From positions 2,102,520-2,166,519 of the forward strand of contig NZ_CP006644.1 in NCBI RefSeq assembly GCF_000512205.2: a DNA stretch of 64,000 nucleotides, written 5' to 3'. Positions 35,772 through 44,706 of this stretch are shown here, piece after piece. A program made the translations under genes and the position numbers. The first letter of the stretch is position 1, and each line of letters starts with the position of its first letter. The notes below the pieces were generated by a model that was not told the DNA's origin, ran no database searches, and worked only from the letters and a program-made list of their open reading frames with translations. The stretch comes from Sphingomonas sanxanigenens DSM 19645 = NX02 (GTDB lineage: Bacteria > Pseudomonadota > Alphaproteobacteria > Sphingomonadales > Sphingomonadaceae).

Positions 35772-38039
35772 ATGAATGCCGCACGCAGCGCGTCCACTGG
35801 CCTGACCCGCCTGCGACGCAAGGTCGCGATCCTGCTTGGCCGCCGCCGGCTGATGCCGGCTGTGGAGGTGATCGCGCTGGTCCTTGCGGTGGCGATCGGC
35901 GTCGCCAGCTATTTCATCATCGGCGGCGAGCGGTCTCCGCAGAAGCTGCTGACGCCGCCGCTCGTCGCTTTGCTGCTGGTCGCCAATCTGGTGCCGGCGA
36001 TCGCGCTGCTCGTGCTGCTCGGCCGCCGCGTGGCGCATGGCCGCGCGGCGCGCTCGCCGATCGGCGGGAACGGCCGTCTGCACGTGCGACTGGTCGCCTT
36101 GTTCTCGGTGATCGCAGCGGTGCCCACCTTGCTGGTGGTGATCTTCGCCTCCCTGCTGTTCCAGTATGGCGTAGAATTCTGGTTCTCGGACCGCGCGCGC
36201 GGCATGCTGGAGAATGCCAGCGAGCTTGTGCAGGGCTATTATCAGGAGCAGCGCTCTCAGGTTGCTGCCGAGACGCAGACGATGGCGAGCGACCTGCGCG
36301 ACTATCTGGGGCAGGCGCCCTATGACAGCCCCGACTTCATCGGCGGCTATGCCTTCCAGATGGCCACGCGCCACCTGAACGAATCCGCGATCGTCAGCAT
36401 CGGTGCGAATGGGCAGCCCGTGACGCTGGCAATGGTCAATCCCGATGCGCGCGATGTGGAACAGCGGGTATCGTCGGCGGTGGTCGGCACGCTGCGCGCG
36501 GGCAAACCAGTGGTGATCAGCGAGACCAAGGATCGCGTAGAGGCGGTCGCGCGGCTGTTTCCCGATCGCGATATCTATCTTTATGCATCGCGTCGCTACG
36601 ATGCAGAGGTGCTTGCCCGCGCGAGCGGCGTGCTGCGCGATTACAATGCCCTGCTCGACCGCAGCCGTGCGCTGCAGCTACAGTTCAACGCCGCCCTGCT
36701 GGTGATTTCGCTGTTGATCGTGGGGGCGGCGGTGTGGATCGCATTGCAGGTGGCGGACCGGCTGGTGCGCCCGGTGGGCGAGCTGGTCGATGCCGCGCGG
36801 CGGGTCGCCGCCGGTGAGCTCTCCGCGCGCGTCGCGTCGCCGCGCACGCAGGACGAGGTCGGCACGCTCGCCACCGCGTTCAACAGGATGACGCGGCGCC
36901 TGGAAGAACAGACCGGCGCGCTCGTCGCCGCCAACGACCAGCTCGACAGCCGTCGCGCTTTCATCGAGGCCGTGCTCTCCAGCGTGTCCGCCGGGGTGAT
37001 CTCGGTGGACAAGGCGCGCGTAATCAGCCTGATCAACCTCACCGCGGCGACCTTCCTGCGGACCGGCGGCGAAAGCCCGGTAGGGCAGCCGCTGGCAAGC
37101 GTCGCGCCGGAACTCGATGCGCTGATCGACTGCGGCGAGCGCGAATCGATCGTCCAGCTCACAAGCGGTGGCGAGCAGCGCACATTGGCGGTGAAGGTGG
37201 TGCACGACGAGCAGGGTCATGTGCTGACGTTCGACGACATCACCCAGCAATTGCTCGACCAGCGCCGCGCCGCCTGGTCGGACGTCGCGCGCCGCATTGC
37301 GCATGAGATCAAGAACCCGCTGACGCCGATCCAGCTCGCCGCCGAGCGGCTCCGCCGCCGCTATGCCAAAGAGATCCAGAGCGACAAACCCACCTTCGAG
37401 CGGCTGACCGATACGATCGTCCGCCAGGTTGGCGATCTGCGGCGGATGGTCGACGAGTTCTCGTCCTTCGCGCGAATGCCCAAGCCGGTCTTCCGCGTGG
37501 AGGCGCTGATCGACATCGCCCGCCAGGCGCTGTTCCTGCACGAAGTGGCGCACCCGACCGTCCGCTTCACGCTCGACGCGCCCGATCCGTCGATCGAGAT
37601 CGTCAGCGACCGTCGCCAGCTCGGGCAGGCGCTGACCAACATCGTCAAGAATGCGGTGGAGGCGATCGAATCGCGCGGCGATGTGGCGGGCGATCCCGGC
37701 TTCGTCGCCATGACCGTAGAGCTGCTGCCCGATGGGCTGATCCGCATCGCGGTGGCGGACAATGGCATCGGCCTTCCCGCCGAGCGTGACCGGCTGGTCG
37801 AACCCTATATGACGACGCGCGCGCGGGGCACCGGCCTTGGCCTCGCGATCGTCAAGAAGATCGTCGAGGAGCATTGCGGCACGATCGCCTTCGGTGATCG
37901 GCCCGGCGGCGGAACGGTCGTGACGATTCTGCTCGATCCGGCGATGCTCGCCAATCTCGACCTCGGCGACGCACCCGCGTCGGCCGCGAACGACGGCGAT
38001 GCGTCGCCGATGACGCTTACCAGAATAAGGAATGATTGA
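35772..38039 (+). CDS. ntrY: Sensor histidine kinase NtrY
   Basis: This 755-residue membrane kinase has several N-terminal transmembrane segments (about 30-60, 65-90, 105-130), a periplasmic region, another segment near 300-325, HAMP (about 325-380), PAS (about 390-500), H-box [20 protein letters not shown] with His511, and ATPase boxes NIVKNAVEAIE, DNGIGLP and GTGLGLAIVKKI. It pairs with NtrX in nitrogen/redox-responsive signalling. I start at MNAARSAST; the frame extends 13 codons upstream. The stop overlaps the ntrX start by one base (TGATG). Confidence 0.93.
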   Translation: MNAARSASTGLTRLRRKVAILLGRRRLMPAVEVIALVLAVAIGVASYFIIGGERSPQKLLTPPLVALLLVANLVPAIALLVLLGRRVAHGRAARSPIGGNGRLHVRLVALFSVIAAVPTLLVVIFASLLFQYGVEFWFSDRARGMLENASELVQGYYQEQRSQVAAETQTMASDLRDYLGQAPYDSPDFIGGYAFQMATRHLNESAIVSIGANGQPVTLAMVNPDARDVEQRVSSAVVGTLRAGKPVVISETKDRVEAVARLFPDRDIYLYASRRYDAEVLARASGVLRDYNALLDRSRALQLQFNAALLVISLLIVGAAVWIALQVADRLVRPVGELVDAARRVAAGELSARVASPRTQDEVGTLATAFNRMTRRLEEQTGALVAANDQLDSRRAFIEAVLSSVSAGVISVDKARVISLINLTAATFLRTGGESPVGQPLASVAPELDALIDCGERESIVQLTSGGEQRTLAVKVVHDEQGHVLTFDDITQQLLDQRRAAWSDVARRIAHEIKNPLTPIQLAAERLRRRYAKEIQSDKPTFERLTDTIVRQVGDLRRMVDEFSSFARMPKPVFRVEALIDIARQALFLHEVAHPTVRFTLDAPDPSIEIVSDRRQLGQALTNIVKNAVEAIESRGDVAGDPGFVAMTVELLPDGLIRIAVADNGIGLPAERDRLVEPYMTTRARGTGLGLAIVKKIVEEHCGTIAFGDRPGGGTVVTILLDPAMLANLDLGDAPASAANDGDASPMTLTRIRND

Positions 38040-39424
38040 TGGCGCTTGACGTGCTGATCGTCGACGATGAACGCGACATCCGCGAGCTGGTGGCCGGTGT
38101 GCTCGAGGATGAAGGGTACACCGCGCGCTCCGCGGCGGACAGCGATTCGGCGCTCGCTGCCATCGATGATCGCCGGCCATCGCTGGTTCTGCTCGACGTC
38201 TGGCTGCAGGGATCACGGCTCGACGGGCTCGACCTGCTCGACGAGATCAAGCGGCGGGACAGCTCGCTGCCGGTGCTGGTGATTTCCGGCCATGGCAACA
38301 TCGATACCGCTGTCGCCGCGATCCGGCGCGGGGCGGCCGACTTCATCGAAAAGCCGTTCGAGGCGGAGAAGCTGCTCCACCTCGTCAGCCGCGCCACCGA
38401 GACGGAGCGGCTGCGCCGCGAGGTTGCGTCGCTCAAGGCGCAGGTCGGGCAGGAAGAGGAACTGACCGGTGCGTCGTCGGCGATCAACGGGGTACGCGCG
38501 ACGTTGAAGCGCGTTGCCGCCACCGGCAGCCGGGTGCTCGTCACCGGTCCGGCGGGCGTCGGCAAGGAGGTCGCGGCGCGGCTGCTCCATATGTGGAGCC
38601 CGCGCGCCAATGCGCCGTTCGTCGTCGTCAGCGCGGCGCGGATGACGCCGGAGCGCGTCGAGGAGGAATTGTTCGGCGCCGAGCAGGGCGGCGAGATGGT
38701 TCGCGCGGGCCTGCTCGAACAGGCGCATGGCGGCACCTTGTTCCTCGACGAGATCGCGGACATGCCGCTGGCGACGCAGGGGCGCATCCTGCGGGTGCTG
38801 ACCGACCAGAGTTTCACCCGCGTCGGCGGGCAGCGCACCGTGAAGGTCGATGTCCGCGTGGTTTCGGCGACGTCGCGCGTGCTCGGCGAATTGATCGCGG
38901 CGGGGCGCTTCCGCGAGGATCTCTATTACCGGTTGAACGTGGTGCCGGTGCATCTGCCGCCGCTGTCGGAGCGCCGCGAGGACATTCCTTCGCTGGTCGA
39001 TCATTTCGTGGCGCGCTACGCCAGCGAGCGGCGCGTGCCGACGCCGCAGGTGGCGCCCGACGCCGTGGCCGCGTTGCAGGCGTTCGACTGGCCGGGCAAC
39101 GTCCGTCAATTGCGCAATATCGTCGAACGCACGATCATCCTCGCGCCGGGCGACCGGATCGGGCGCATCGACATGGACATGCTGCCGCCCGAGATCCTGG
39201 GCGATCAACCTGCGGTCGGCGCGGGCAGCGGCGTGGGATCGATCATGGGCGCGCCGCTGCGCGAGGCCCGCGAGACGTTCGAGCGGGAGTATCTGCGCGT
39301 GCAGATCCGCCGATTCTCGGGCAATATCTCCCGCACCGCGAGCTTCATCGGCATGGAGCGCTCGGCGCTGCACCGCAAACTCAAGATCCTCGGCATCTCG
39401 GACAATCGCGACGAGGACGAATGA
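38039..39424 (+). CDS. ntrX: Response regulator NtrX lacking the GAFTGA loop
   Basis: The protein has 461 residues: receiver domain (Asp53 in LLDVWLQG), AAA+ domain with Walker A GPAGVGKE and Walker B TLFLDEIADMP, and a C-terminal Fis-like helix-turn-helix (ISRTASFIGMERSALHRKL). Where NtrC has GHERGAFTGAHGRAAGRFEQ, this protein reads GAEQGGEMVRAGLLEQ, so the sigma-54-binding GAFTGA loop is deleted. It probably regulates transcription independently of sigma-54. AAGG lies 8 nt before the ATG, which overlaps the ntrY stop by one base. Confidence 0.93.
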   Translation: MALDVLIVDDERDIRELVAGVLEDEGYTARSAADSDSALAAIDDRRPSLVLLDVWLQGSRLDGLDLLDEIKRRDSSLPVLVISGHGNIDTAVAAIRRGAADFIEKPFEAEKLLHLVSRATETERLRREVASLKAQVGQEEELTGASSAINGVRATLKRVAATGSRVLVTGPAGVGKEVAARLLHMWSPRANAPFVVVSAARMTPERVEEELFGAEQGGEMVRAGLLEQAHGGTLFLDEIADMPLATQGRILRVLTDQSFTRVGGQRTVKVDVRVVSATSRVLGELIAAGRFREDLYYRLNVVPVHLPPLSERREDIPSLVDHFVARYASERRVPTPQVAPDAVAALQAFDWPGNVRQLRNIVERTIILAPGDRIGRIDMDMLPPEILGDQPAVGAGSGVGSIMGAPLREARETFEREYLRVQIRRFSGNISRTASFIGMERSALHRKLKILGISDNRDEDE

Positions 39425-39435
39425 GGGCAGGCCGC

Positions 39436-40413
39436 TCAGCGGGGCGCTAAGGTGCCGCGGATCATTCCTTCGCCCATGGTCCGCAACTGTGCCCGCTGCT
39501 GCTCGACCAGCCGCTCCTGTTCGGCGCCCGCGATCTGCATCGCCCGGACGGCGTGCTGAAACCGCGATAGATCCGCCGCGCTGGTGAACATGATCCGATC
39601 GCCTTCGAGCAACCAGCGGCGATGCGCCAGCACTTCGCAGGCATCTTCCGCGGCTTCGATGGCATCCAGTTCATAACCGGAAACCTGTTGGGCATAGGCG
39701 CTGCCGCGGCTGAGGGTTTGCTCCATGCTGGCGAGAAATTGGCGCCTCATCGCGACCTGCATTGTTGCGAGTTCGGGGGCGCGTTTCGCCTCGGCTGTGA
39801 TCGAGGCATGGCGCTTTTTCGACGCTTCGAACGTCTTGGCCAATTGGCCGAGTCGTCCGCAATTCTCGATGACCGATCCCTTGCGGGTCAGTGTGGCAAA
39901 CGAGTTGAGATCGCCGATGCCGGAGGCATCCACTGCCCGGGCATAGTCGCGCTGGTTCGCGAGAAGGTCAATCAGCGCCCGGCGGAGCAGGCTGGACATC
40001 GGACCTTTCGCCGGCGGCAGCGTGGTCGATACGCGTGGGTCCCGGACGTCTGCGGCCGCCGCCGCGATAGTTGCGGTTGCCTTGGCGTCCTGCTCGGCCT
40101 TCATCCCCTCCCACACGAGGCTGCCGATGCCGATAGCGAGCGCCGGCGGGGCGACCAGCGCGAAAGCGGCGACGGACCAGGCCGCCGACGCGCGCCTGAG
40201 GAGCGTTGCCCACAATATCAGCCAGGCAATCGCAGCGATCGCAAGGACGGCGCCAAGCAGCATCACCGGCTGCAACGCCGCCTCGGTTCGGAGAAGCAGA
40301 AGCGTGAGGCCGACCGTGACGGCCAGCCCGCCCGCGATCGCCGCCGACATCAGCCATGGGGCCGGCCCTGCCGGCTCTTCATGATAGCCGCCGAATTCAT
40401 CCGCATATGCCAT
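39436..40413 (-). CDS. Membrane protein of unknown function
   Basis: The protein has 325 residues. Three hydrophobic segments lie close together at about 20-41, 47-68 and 75-98, followed by a long, mainly helical, charged region (about 105-325) with several predicted coiled stretches (KKRHASITAEAKRAPELATM). I do not recognise a family. I start at MAYADEFGG because GGGGGG lies 8 nt upstream; the frame is open for 43 more codons. The gene converges on ntrX with an 11-nt gap and is divergent from hfq. Confidence 0.72.
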   Translation of the reverse strand: MAYADEFGGYHEEPAGPAPWLMSAAIAGGLAVTVGLTLLLLRTEAALQPVMLLGAVLAIAAIAWLILWATLLRRASAAWSVAAFALVAPPALAIGIGSLVWEGMKAEQDAKATATIAAAAADVRDPRVSTTLPPAKGPMSSLLRRALIDLLANQRDYARAVDASGIGDLNSFATLTRKGSVIENCGRLGQLAKTFEASKKRHASITAEAKRAPELATMQVAMRRQFLASMEQTLSRGSAYAQQVSGYELDAIEAAEDACEVLAHRRWLLEGDRIMFTSAADLSRFQHAVRAMQIAGAEQERLVEQQRAQLRTMGEGMIRGTLAPR

Positions 40414-40643
40414 GTGCGATACCCCCCGGTTCGCGATTCCCCGATCTGCGATAAACCCTGCGGGCGTCGGCCGTTCAACCCCGCTTTGCCGCATCGCGCC
40501 ATTCCGGCGCGAATTCCTTCGTTGAATCCTGAGCCCGTTCATCTACATTCATGCTGCACCCGCGAACCGCGCGGAGGCTGACGACGTCCGTTCGAACAAG
40601 GCGGCGATTGCAGGCCACGACCTGCCAACAACCGGAGCTAAAT

Positions 40644-41132
40644 ATGGCCGACAAGATCAATAACCTTCAGGATATTTTCCTCAACACCCTGCGCAAATCC
40701 AAGACACCGGTAACGATGTTTCTGGTAAAGGGCGTGAAACTGCAGGGCATTATCACCTGGTTTGACAATTTCTCGGTGCTGCTCAGGCGCGACGGTCAGT
40801 CGCAGCTGATCTACAAGCATGCGATTTCCACGGTCATGCCGGCGCATCCGCTGGATCTTGCACCGATCGAAAAGGCCTTCGCCGAAAATGAGCGCAAGGC
40901 ACAGCTTCTCCAGGAGATCTTCCTCAACGCCGTCCGCCGCTCGGGCGATCCGGTGACGATGTTCCTCGTCAACGGCGTCATGCTCCAGGGCGCGATCGTG
41001 GCCTATGATCTGTTCTGCATGCTGCTCCAGCGTGACGGCATGGCGCAACTGGTCTACAAGCACGCTGTTTCCACGGTTCAGCCGGCGCATCCGCTGAACC
41101 TGGCAGGCGAGACCGATCAGGACGAAGATTGA
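40644..41132 (+). CDS. hfq: Hfq with two tandem Sm domains
   Basis: The protein has 162 residues, twice the usual length. Domain 1 (about 5-70) and domain 2 (about 86-151) are both complete Hfq Sm folds, repeated with a period of 82: [30 protein letters not shown] and YKHAIST/YKHAVST. Domain 1 keeps Lys32 (E. coli Lys31) but has Asn42 for Gln41. Domain 2 has Met113 for Lys31 and Leu123 for Gln41. Both keep the LQ (Gln8), Phe42 and Lys-His residues of the proximal U-binding face. Hfq binds sRNAs and mRNAs as a six-Sm ring, so a trimer of this protein would make a pseudo-hexamer. GGAG lies 8 nt before the ATG. hflX overlaps its stop. Confidence 0.95.
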   Translation: MADKINNLQDIFLNTLRKSKTPVTMFLVKGVKLQGIITWFDNFSVLLRRDGQSQLIYKHAISTVMPAHPLDLAPIEKAFAENERKAQLLQEIFLNAVRRSGDPVTMFLVNGVMLQGAIVAYDLFCMLLQRDGMAQLVYKHAVSTVQPAHPLNLAGETDQDED

Positions 41133-42427
41133 GCGGCTTCAGACGCGAAGAAGACGAGTTCCGCCGCGGTGCGAAAGCGGTCGTCGCCTATCCCGACATG
41201 GGGAAGGGCGGTGACCGCGACGTAGAGGCGCGCCTCGACGAAGCGGCGGGGCTCGCGGAGGCGATCGGTATCGATGTGGTCGATCGCATCGCCTACCGCG
41301 TCCGCCAGCCGCGGCCCGCAACCTTGTTCGGTGCCGGTCAGGTCGAGGCGCTCGCCACCGTGGCGCGCGCCCACGAGGCCGAACTCGTCGTCGTCGACGG
41401 CGCGGTCACGCCCGTCCAGCAGCGCAACCTGGAGGAGGAACTCAAGACCAAGGTGATCGACCGCACCGGCCTGATCCTCGAAATCTTCGGCGAACGCGCT
41501 GCGACTGCCGAGGGGCGGTTGCAGGTGGAACTCGCGCATCTCGACTATCAGGCCGGCCGTCTCGTGCGGAGCTGGACCCACCTCGAGCGGCAGCGCGGCG
41601 GCTTCGGCTTCCTCGGCGGTCCGGGTGAAACGCAGATCGAGGCCGACCGGCGGATGATCCGCGATCGGATGGCCAAGCTCCGGCGCGAACTGGAGCAGGT
41701 CAGCCGCACGCGCGGCCTGCATCGCGAGCGGCGCCGGCGGGCACCCTGGCCGGTGGTCGGGCTGGTCGGATATACCAATGCCGGCAAGTCGACCTTGTTC
41801 AACCGGCTGACCGGGGCGGGGGTGATGGCGGAGGACCTGCTGTTCGCGACGCTCGATCCGACGATGCGGCAGATCACGCTGCCGGGGCTCGACAAGGCGA
41901 TCCTCTCCGACACCGTCGGTTTCGTTTCGGACCTGCCGACGCAGCTTGTCGCGGCGTTCCGGGCAACGCTGGAAGAGGTCACCTCAGCCGACCTGATCGT
42001 CCATGTCCGCGACATCGCGCATCCCGACAGCGATGCGCAGGCGACCGATGTCGAACAGGTGCTCGCCGAGATCGGTGTCAGCGGCGACGGCGCCGCGCCG
42101 CGGATCGAGGCGTGGAACAAGGTGGATCTGCTCGATCCCGAAACGCAGGCGGCGTTGGCGGCGGAAGCTGCGCGGCGCGATGATGTCGTACTGATCTCGG
42201 CGCAGACCGGTGAGGGCGTCGAGGCGCTGCGCCGGATGATGTCGACCCGGCTGACCGCAACCGCCCGCGTGCGCCATATCGATCTGCCGATCGCCGATGG
42301 TGCCGCCGCCGCGTGGCTCCACGCGCATGGCGAGGTGCTGACGCAGGACGCTGATGGCGAGACGATCCATCTCGACGTGCGCCTTTCCGAGACGGACTGG
42401 GCGCGGTTCCAGTCGCGGGGTGCGTGA
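41129..42427 (+). CDS. hflX: GTPase HflX
   Basis: This 432-residue GTPase has the N-terminal HflX domain ([17 protein letters not shown]), the glycine-rich linker [15 protein letters not shown] and a G domain with GYTNAGKST (G1), [10 protein letters not shown] (G3) and NKVD (G4). HflX splits stalled or hibernating ribosomes under stress. The frame starts with TTG, whose bases overlap the hfq TGA (TTGA). The hfq-hflX pairing is conserved in proteobacteria and here is translationally coupled. Confidence 0.94.
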   Translation: MSGFRREEDEFRRGAKAVVAYPDMGKGGDRDVEARLDEAAGLAEAIGIDVVDRIAYRVRQPRPATLFGAGQVEALATVARAHEAELVVVDGAVTPVQQRNLEEELKTKVIDRTGLILEIFGERAATAEGRLQVELAHLDYQAGRLVRSWTHLERQRGGFGFLGGPGETQIEADRRMIRDRMAKLRRELEQVSRTRGLHRERRRRAPWPVVGLVGYTNAGKSTLFNRLTGAGVMAEDLLFATLDPTMRQITLPGLDKAILSDTVGFVSDLPTQLVAAFRATLEEVTSADLIVHVRDIAHPDSDAQATDVEQVLAEIGVSGDGAAPRIEAWNKVDLLDPETQAALAAEAARRDDVVLISAQTGEGVEALRRMMSTRLTATARVRHIDLPIADGAAAAWLHAHGEVLTQDADGETIHLDVRLSETDWARFQSRGA

Positions 42428-42433
42428 GCCATT

Positions 42434-42462
42434 CCCCTCCCCGAGCTTTGCTCGGGGAGGGG
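42434..42462. terminator. Strong bidirectional hairpin terminator between hflX and the K+ channel gene
   Basis: CCCCTCCCCGAGC (42434-42446) pairs perfectly with GCTCGGGGAGGGG (42450-42462) around TTT. It fills the 36-nt gap between two convergent stops. There is no T run, as is common in GC-rich genomes. Confidence 0.75.
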
Positions 42463-42463
42463 C

Positions 42464-43513
42464 TCAGCCTCTCGGGACGGTCTGGTCTTCGCCCGGGATG
42501 ATCTCGACGATCGTGTCGCCGGCTTCGAGCGCTTGCGCGCCGGGTTCCCAGAAGCCGATCGGCAGCCCCCGCCGATAGAGGCGTACGCCAAGGCCGCTGC
42601 CGATCGCGCGCAGCGGGCGTCCGATCTCGTCAGGGGTCGCCTCGCGCTCGTTGAGCTGCACGCGGCCGCTCGCCGCCGCCAGATCAGCCATATAGTCGGC
42701 GATATGCGCGCCATGCGTCGACCCGGCAAGCAGCAGGCCGGCGAAACTTGCCGGGTTGATGACAATGTTCGCACCCGCCTGCCGTGCCGGCAGTTCGTTA
42801 TCCTCGTTGCGCACCGCGATGCTGATCGGCAGCCGCGGCGCGAGGTGGCGCGCGGTCAGCAGGATGAGGATCGAGGTATCGTCGCGGCCGGCCGAGACAA
42901 TCATGCCGCGTGCGCGCTCCACCTTCGCCGCCTGCAGCGTGATGTCCCGCGTCGCATCGGCCTCCAGCACCGAACAGCCGACCAGTTCGGCGTGGTGGAT
43001 GCGGTCGGCGCGCGAATCGATCACGACGATCTGCTCGGCGGGGGTGCCGCGCGCGATCAGTTCGCGTACGGCTTCCGCGCCGCTCGAACCATAGCCTGCG
43101 ACGATGACATGATCGTCGAGATTGCGCTGGATCATGGCCATCCGCCATCGCTCCCACGTGCGTTTGAGGACGAAGTCATATGCGGTTCCCAGAAAGATCA
43201 GCCAGATGAACACGCGGATCGGGGTGACGACGAAGGTGTCGAACATCCGTGCCCGATCCGTCACGGGCACGATATCGCCGAAACCCACGGTGGTAACCGT
43301 GATCATCGTGAAATATAGCACGTCCCCGAAGCTGATCGCGCTATCGACATTGTCCTTGAGGCCATCGCGGTCGAACCAGTGTACGGTGAGGACGATGCCG
43401 ATCAGCCCCAGCACGGCAAACGCGCGCCATCCGAGCGCCAGCCAGATCGGTATGTCCGACCGGCGCCTGAGCGGCTTCATCTGATCGGCGCTCAGGCGGT
43501 GGGGGCGGATCAT
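42464..43513 (-). CDS. Potassium channel with TrkA-N (RCK) domain
   Basis: The protein has 349 residues. Two transmembrane segments (about 20-45 and 85-110) flank a pore with the K+ selectivity filter in TVTTVGFGDIVP, followed by an RCK/TrkA-N Rossmann domain starting at HVIVAGYGSSGAEAVRELI and a C-terminal ligand-binding region. It is a ligand-gated K+ channel of the inner membrane. The ATG overlaps the stop of the NlpD-like gene (ATGA), an unusual coupling of a channel to a cell-wall factor. A second start at MKPLRRR is possible. Confidence 0.9.
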   Translation of the reverse strand: MIRPHRLSADQMKPLRRRSDIPIWLALGWRAFAVLGLIGIVLTVHWFDRDGLKDNVDSAISFGDVLYFTMITVTTVGFGDIVPVTDRARMFDTFVVTPIRVFIWLIFLGTAYDFVLKRTWERWRMAMIQRNLDDHVIVAGYGSSGAEAVRELIARGTPAEQIVVIDSRADRIHHAELVGCSVLEADATRDITLQAAKVERARGMIVSAGRDDTSILILLTARHLAPRLPISIAVRNEDNELPARQAGANIVINPASFAGLLLAGSTHGAHIADYMADLAAASGRVQLNEREATPDEIGRPLRAIGSGLGVRLYRRGLPIGFWEPGAQALEAGDTIVEIIPGEDQTVPRG

Positions 43514-44625
43514 CGTTGCGGCAGTTCGCGCAGCGGATCGATGGGCGTGCGGTTGTGGCGGATCTCGAAATGCAGCTGCGGCTCGCGCGCGGATCCGGTC
43601 TCGCCGGCATAGCCGATCACATCGCCGCGCTTCACCGCCTGCCCGCGCACGACGCCGATGCGCTCGGCATGGCCATAGGCGGTGATCCAGCCGTCGCCGT
43701 GACGGATCAGCACCAGCCCACCATAGATGGCGATCTCGGCACCGGCATAGGCGACGACGCCGTCCGCGGCCGCACGGATCGGTGCGCCGCGCGTGGCCGC
43801 GATCTTGATGCCCTGGTTGACCCGTCCGCCCCCGCCGGGGCCGAAGCGCGTCAGGATCCGCCCCGTCAGCGGCCATTCGAAGCGGCCGTTGAACCGGCCG
43901 GGTTCGCCGACCGGCCGTGTCGACGGCACCGCCACGGCGGGGCTGCGCGCGGGTGGTGGTGGCGGCGGTTCATCCTCCGCGGTCGCGGGTTCGGCGCCGG
44001 TGGCGATGTCGCCGATGTCGATCGAGAAGGCGGCGGCGCGCTGTTCGAGGCTCATAGCGGCGACCTCGGCGTTGTCGGGCAGCGCGAGCAGCATGCCGGT
44101 GCGCAGCGTGTAGGGCGGCTCCAGCGCGTTGAGATCGATGATGCGGTTCCAGTCGACATGATAGGCGAACGCGATCGCGATGCCGGTCTGTCCCTCACGG
44201 ACGCGGTGATAGCGGCCGGCGGGAATGCGCAGCCGTTGGCCCGGCCGGATCAGGAAGGGTGGCTGGAGCCGGTTGGCGCGGGCGATGGCCTCGGAGCCGG
44301 CGCCGGTCTTGCTTGCGATCGCGCGCAGCGTGTCGCCGGCCACAACGCGATAGCTGCCGGCCGGGATGGTCCTGGCGTCTGCGGCGACGCGCTGTGCCTC
44401 CCAACTCGGTCCCGACGCGGCGGGAGGCTGCGGCGGCAACTGCACGGCCTCGTTCGCCGGTGGCCGGTTTTCCGCTCGTGGTCCGGGCGCCGTGCGGGGC
44501 GCGGGCGCGCGACCCTGCGGAATGCAGCCCGCGAGCGCGGCCGCGCAGGCGATGAACAGCGCGACGCGGGTCAGGCGGCTGCCGGACGTTCGCGTGCGCC
44601 GGTTATCGCTGCGCTTCGATCGCAT
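43510..44625 (-). CDS. NlpD-like LytM factor (lipoprotein, two LysM domains, degenerate M23 peptidase)
   Basis: The protein has 371 residues. A lipoprotein signal with lipobox LAGC (Cys34) is followed by two LysM domains (SYRVVAGDTLRAIA and RYHRVREGQTGIAIA), a Pro-rich linker and a LytM/M23 fold. The zinc ligands are not conserved: the HxGxD position reads NQGIKIAA and the HxH position reads QLHFE, as in E. coli NlpD, whose C-terminus NPLRYLPQR matches DPLRELPQR here. It therefore probably activates a cell-separation amidase rather than cutting peptidoglycan. AGGGAAGG precedes the chosen ATG. It lies downstream of serS; a surE gene, often neighbouring, is missing. Confidence 0.88.
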   Translation of the reverse strand: MRSKRSDNRRTRTSGSRLTRVALFIACAAALAGCIPQGRAPAPRTAPGPRAENRPPANEAVQLPPQPPAASGPSWEAQRVAADARTIPAGSYRVVAGDTLRAIASKTGAGSEAIARANRLQPPFLIRPGQRLRIPAGRYHRVREGQTGIAIAFAYHVDWNRIIDLNALEPPYTLRTGMLLALPDNAEVAAMSLEQRAAAFSIDIGDIATGAEPATAEDEPPPPPPARSPAVAVPSTRPVGEPGRFNGRFEWPLTGRILTRFGPGGGGRVNQGIKIAATRGAPIRAAADGVVAYAGAEIAIYGGLVLIRHGDGWITAYGHAERIGVVRGQAVKRGDVIGYAGETGSAREPQLHFEIRHNRTPIDPLRELPQR

Positions 44626-44706
44626 CCGCCTTCCCTGACCGTCAGCGCGAAGGCGCCGCCCGGCAACCACCATCGCCAACGATGGCGCGCCGGTCAAACG
44701 CGGAGG

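Noticed and set aside
34011-36374. 787-codon minus-strand frame opposite ntrB/ntrC/ntrY
   Set aside because: Shadow of the ntr genes with low-complexity composition.
33093-39424. Sigma-54 promoters (TGGCAC-N5-TTGC) around the ntr genes
   Set aside because: No convincing -24/-12 pair was seen upstream of ntrB, ntrC, ntrY or ntrX.
43510-44625. Active M23 zinc endopeptidase annotation
   Set aside because: The HxGxD and HxH zinc positions read NQGIK and QLH, so catalytic activity is unlikely; an NlpD-like activator fits better.
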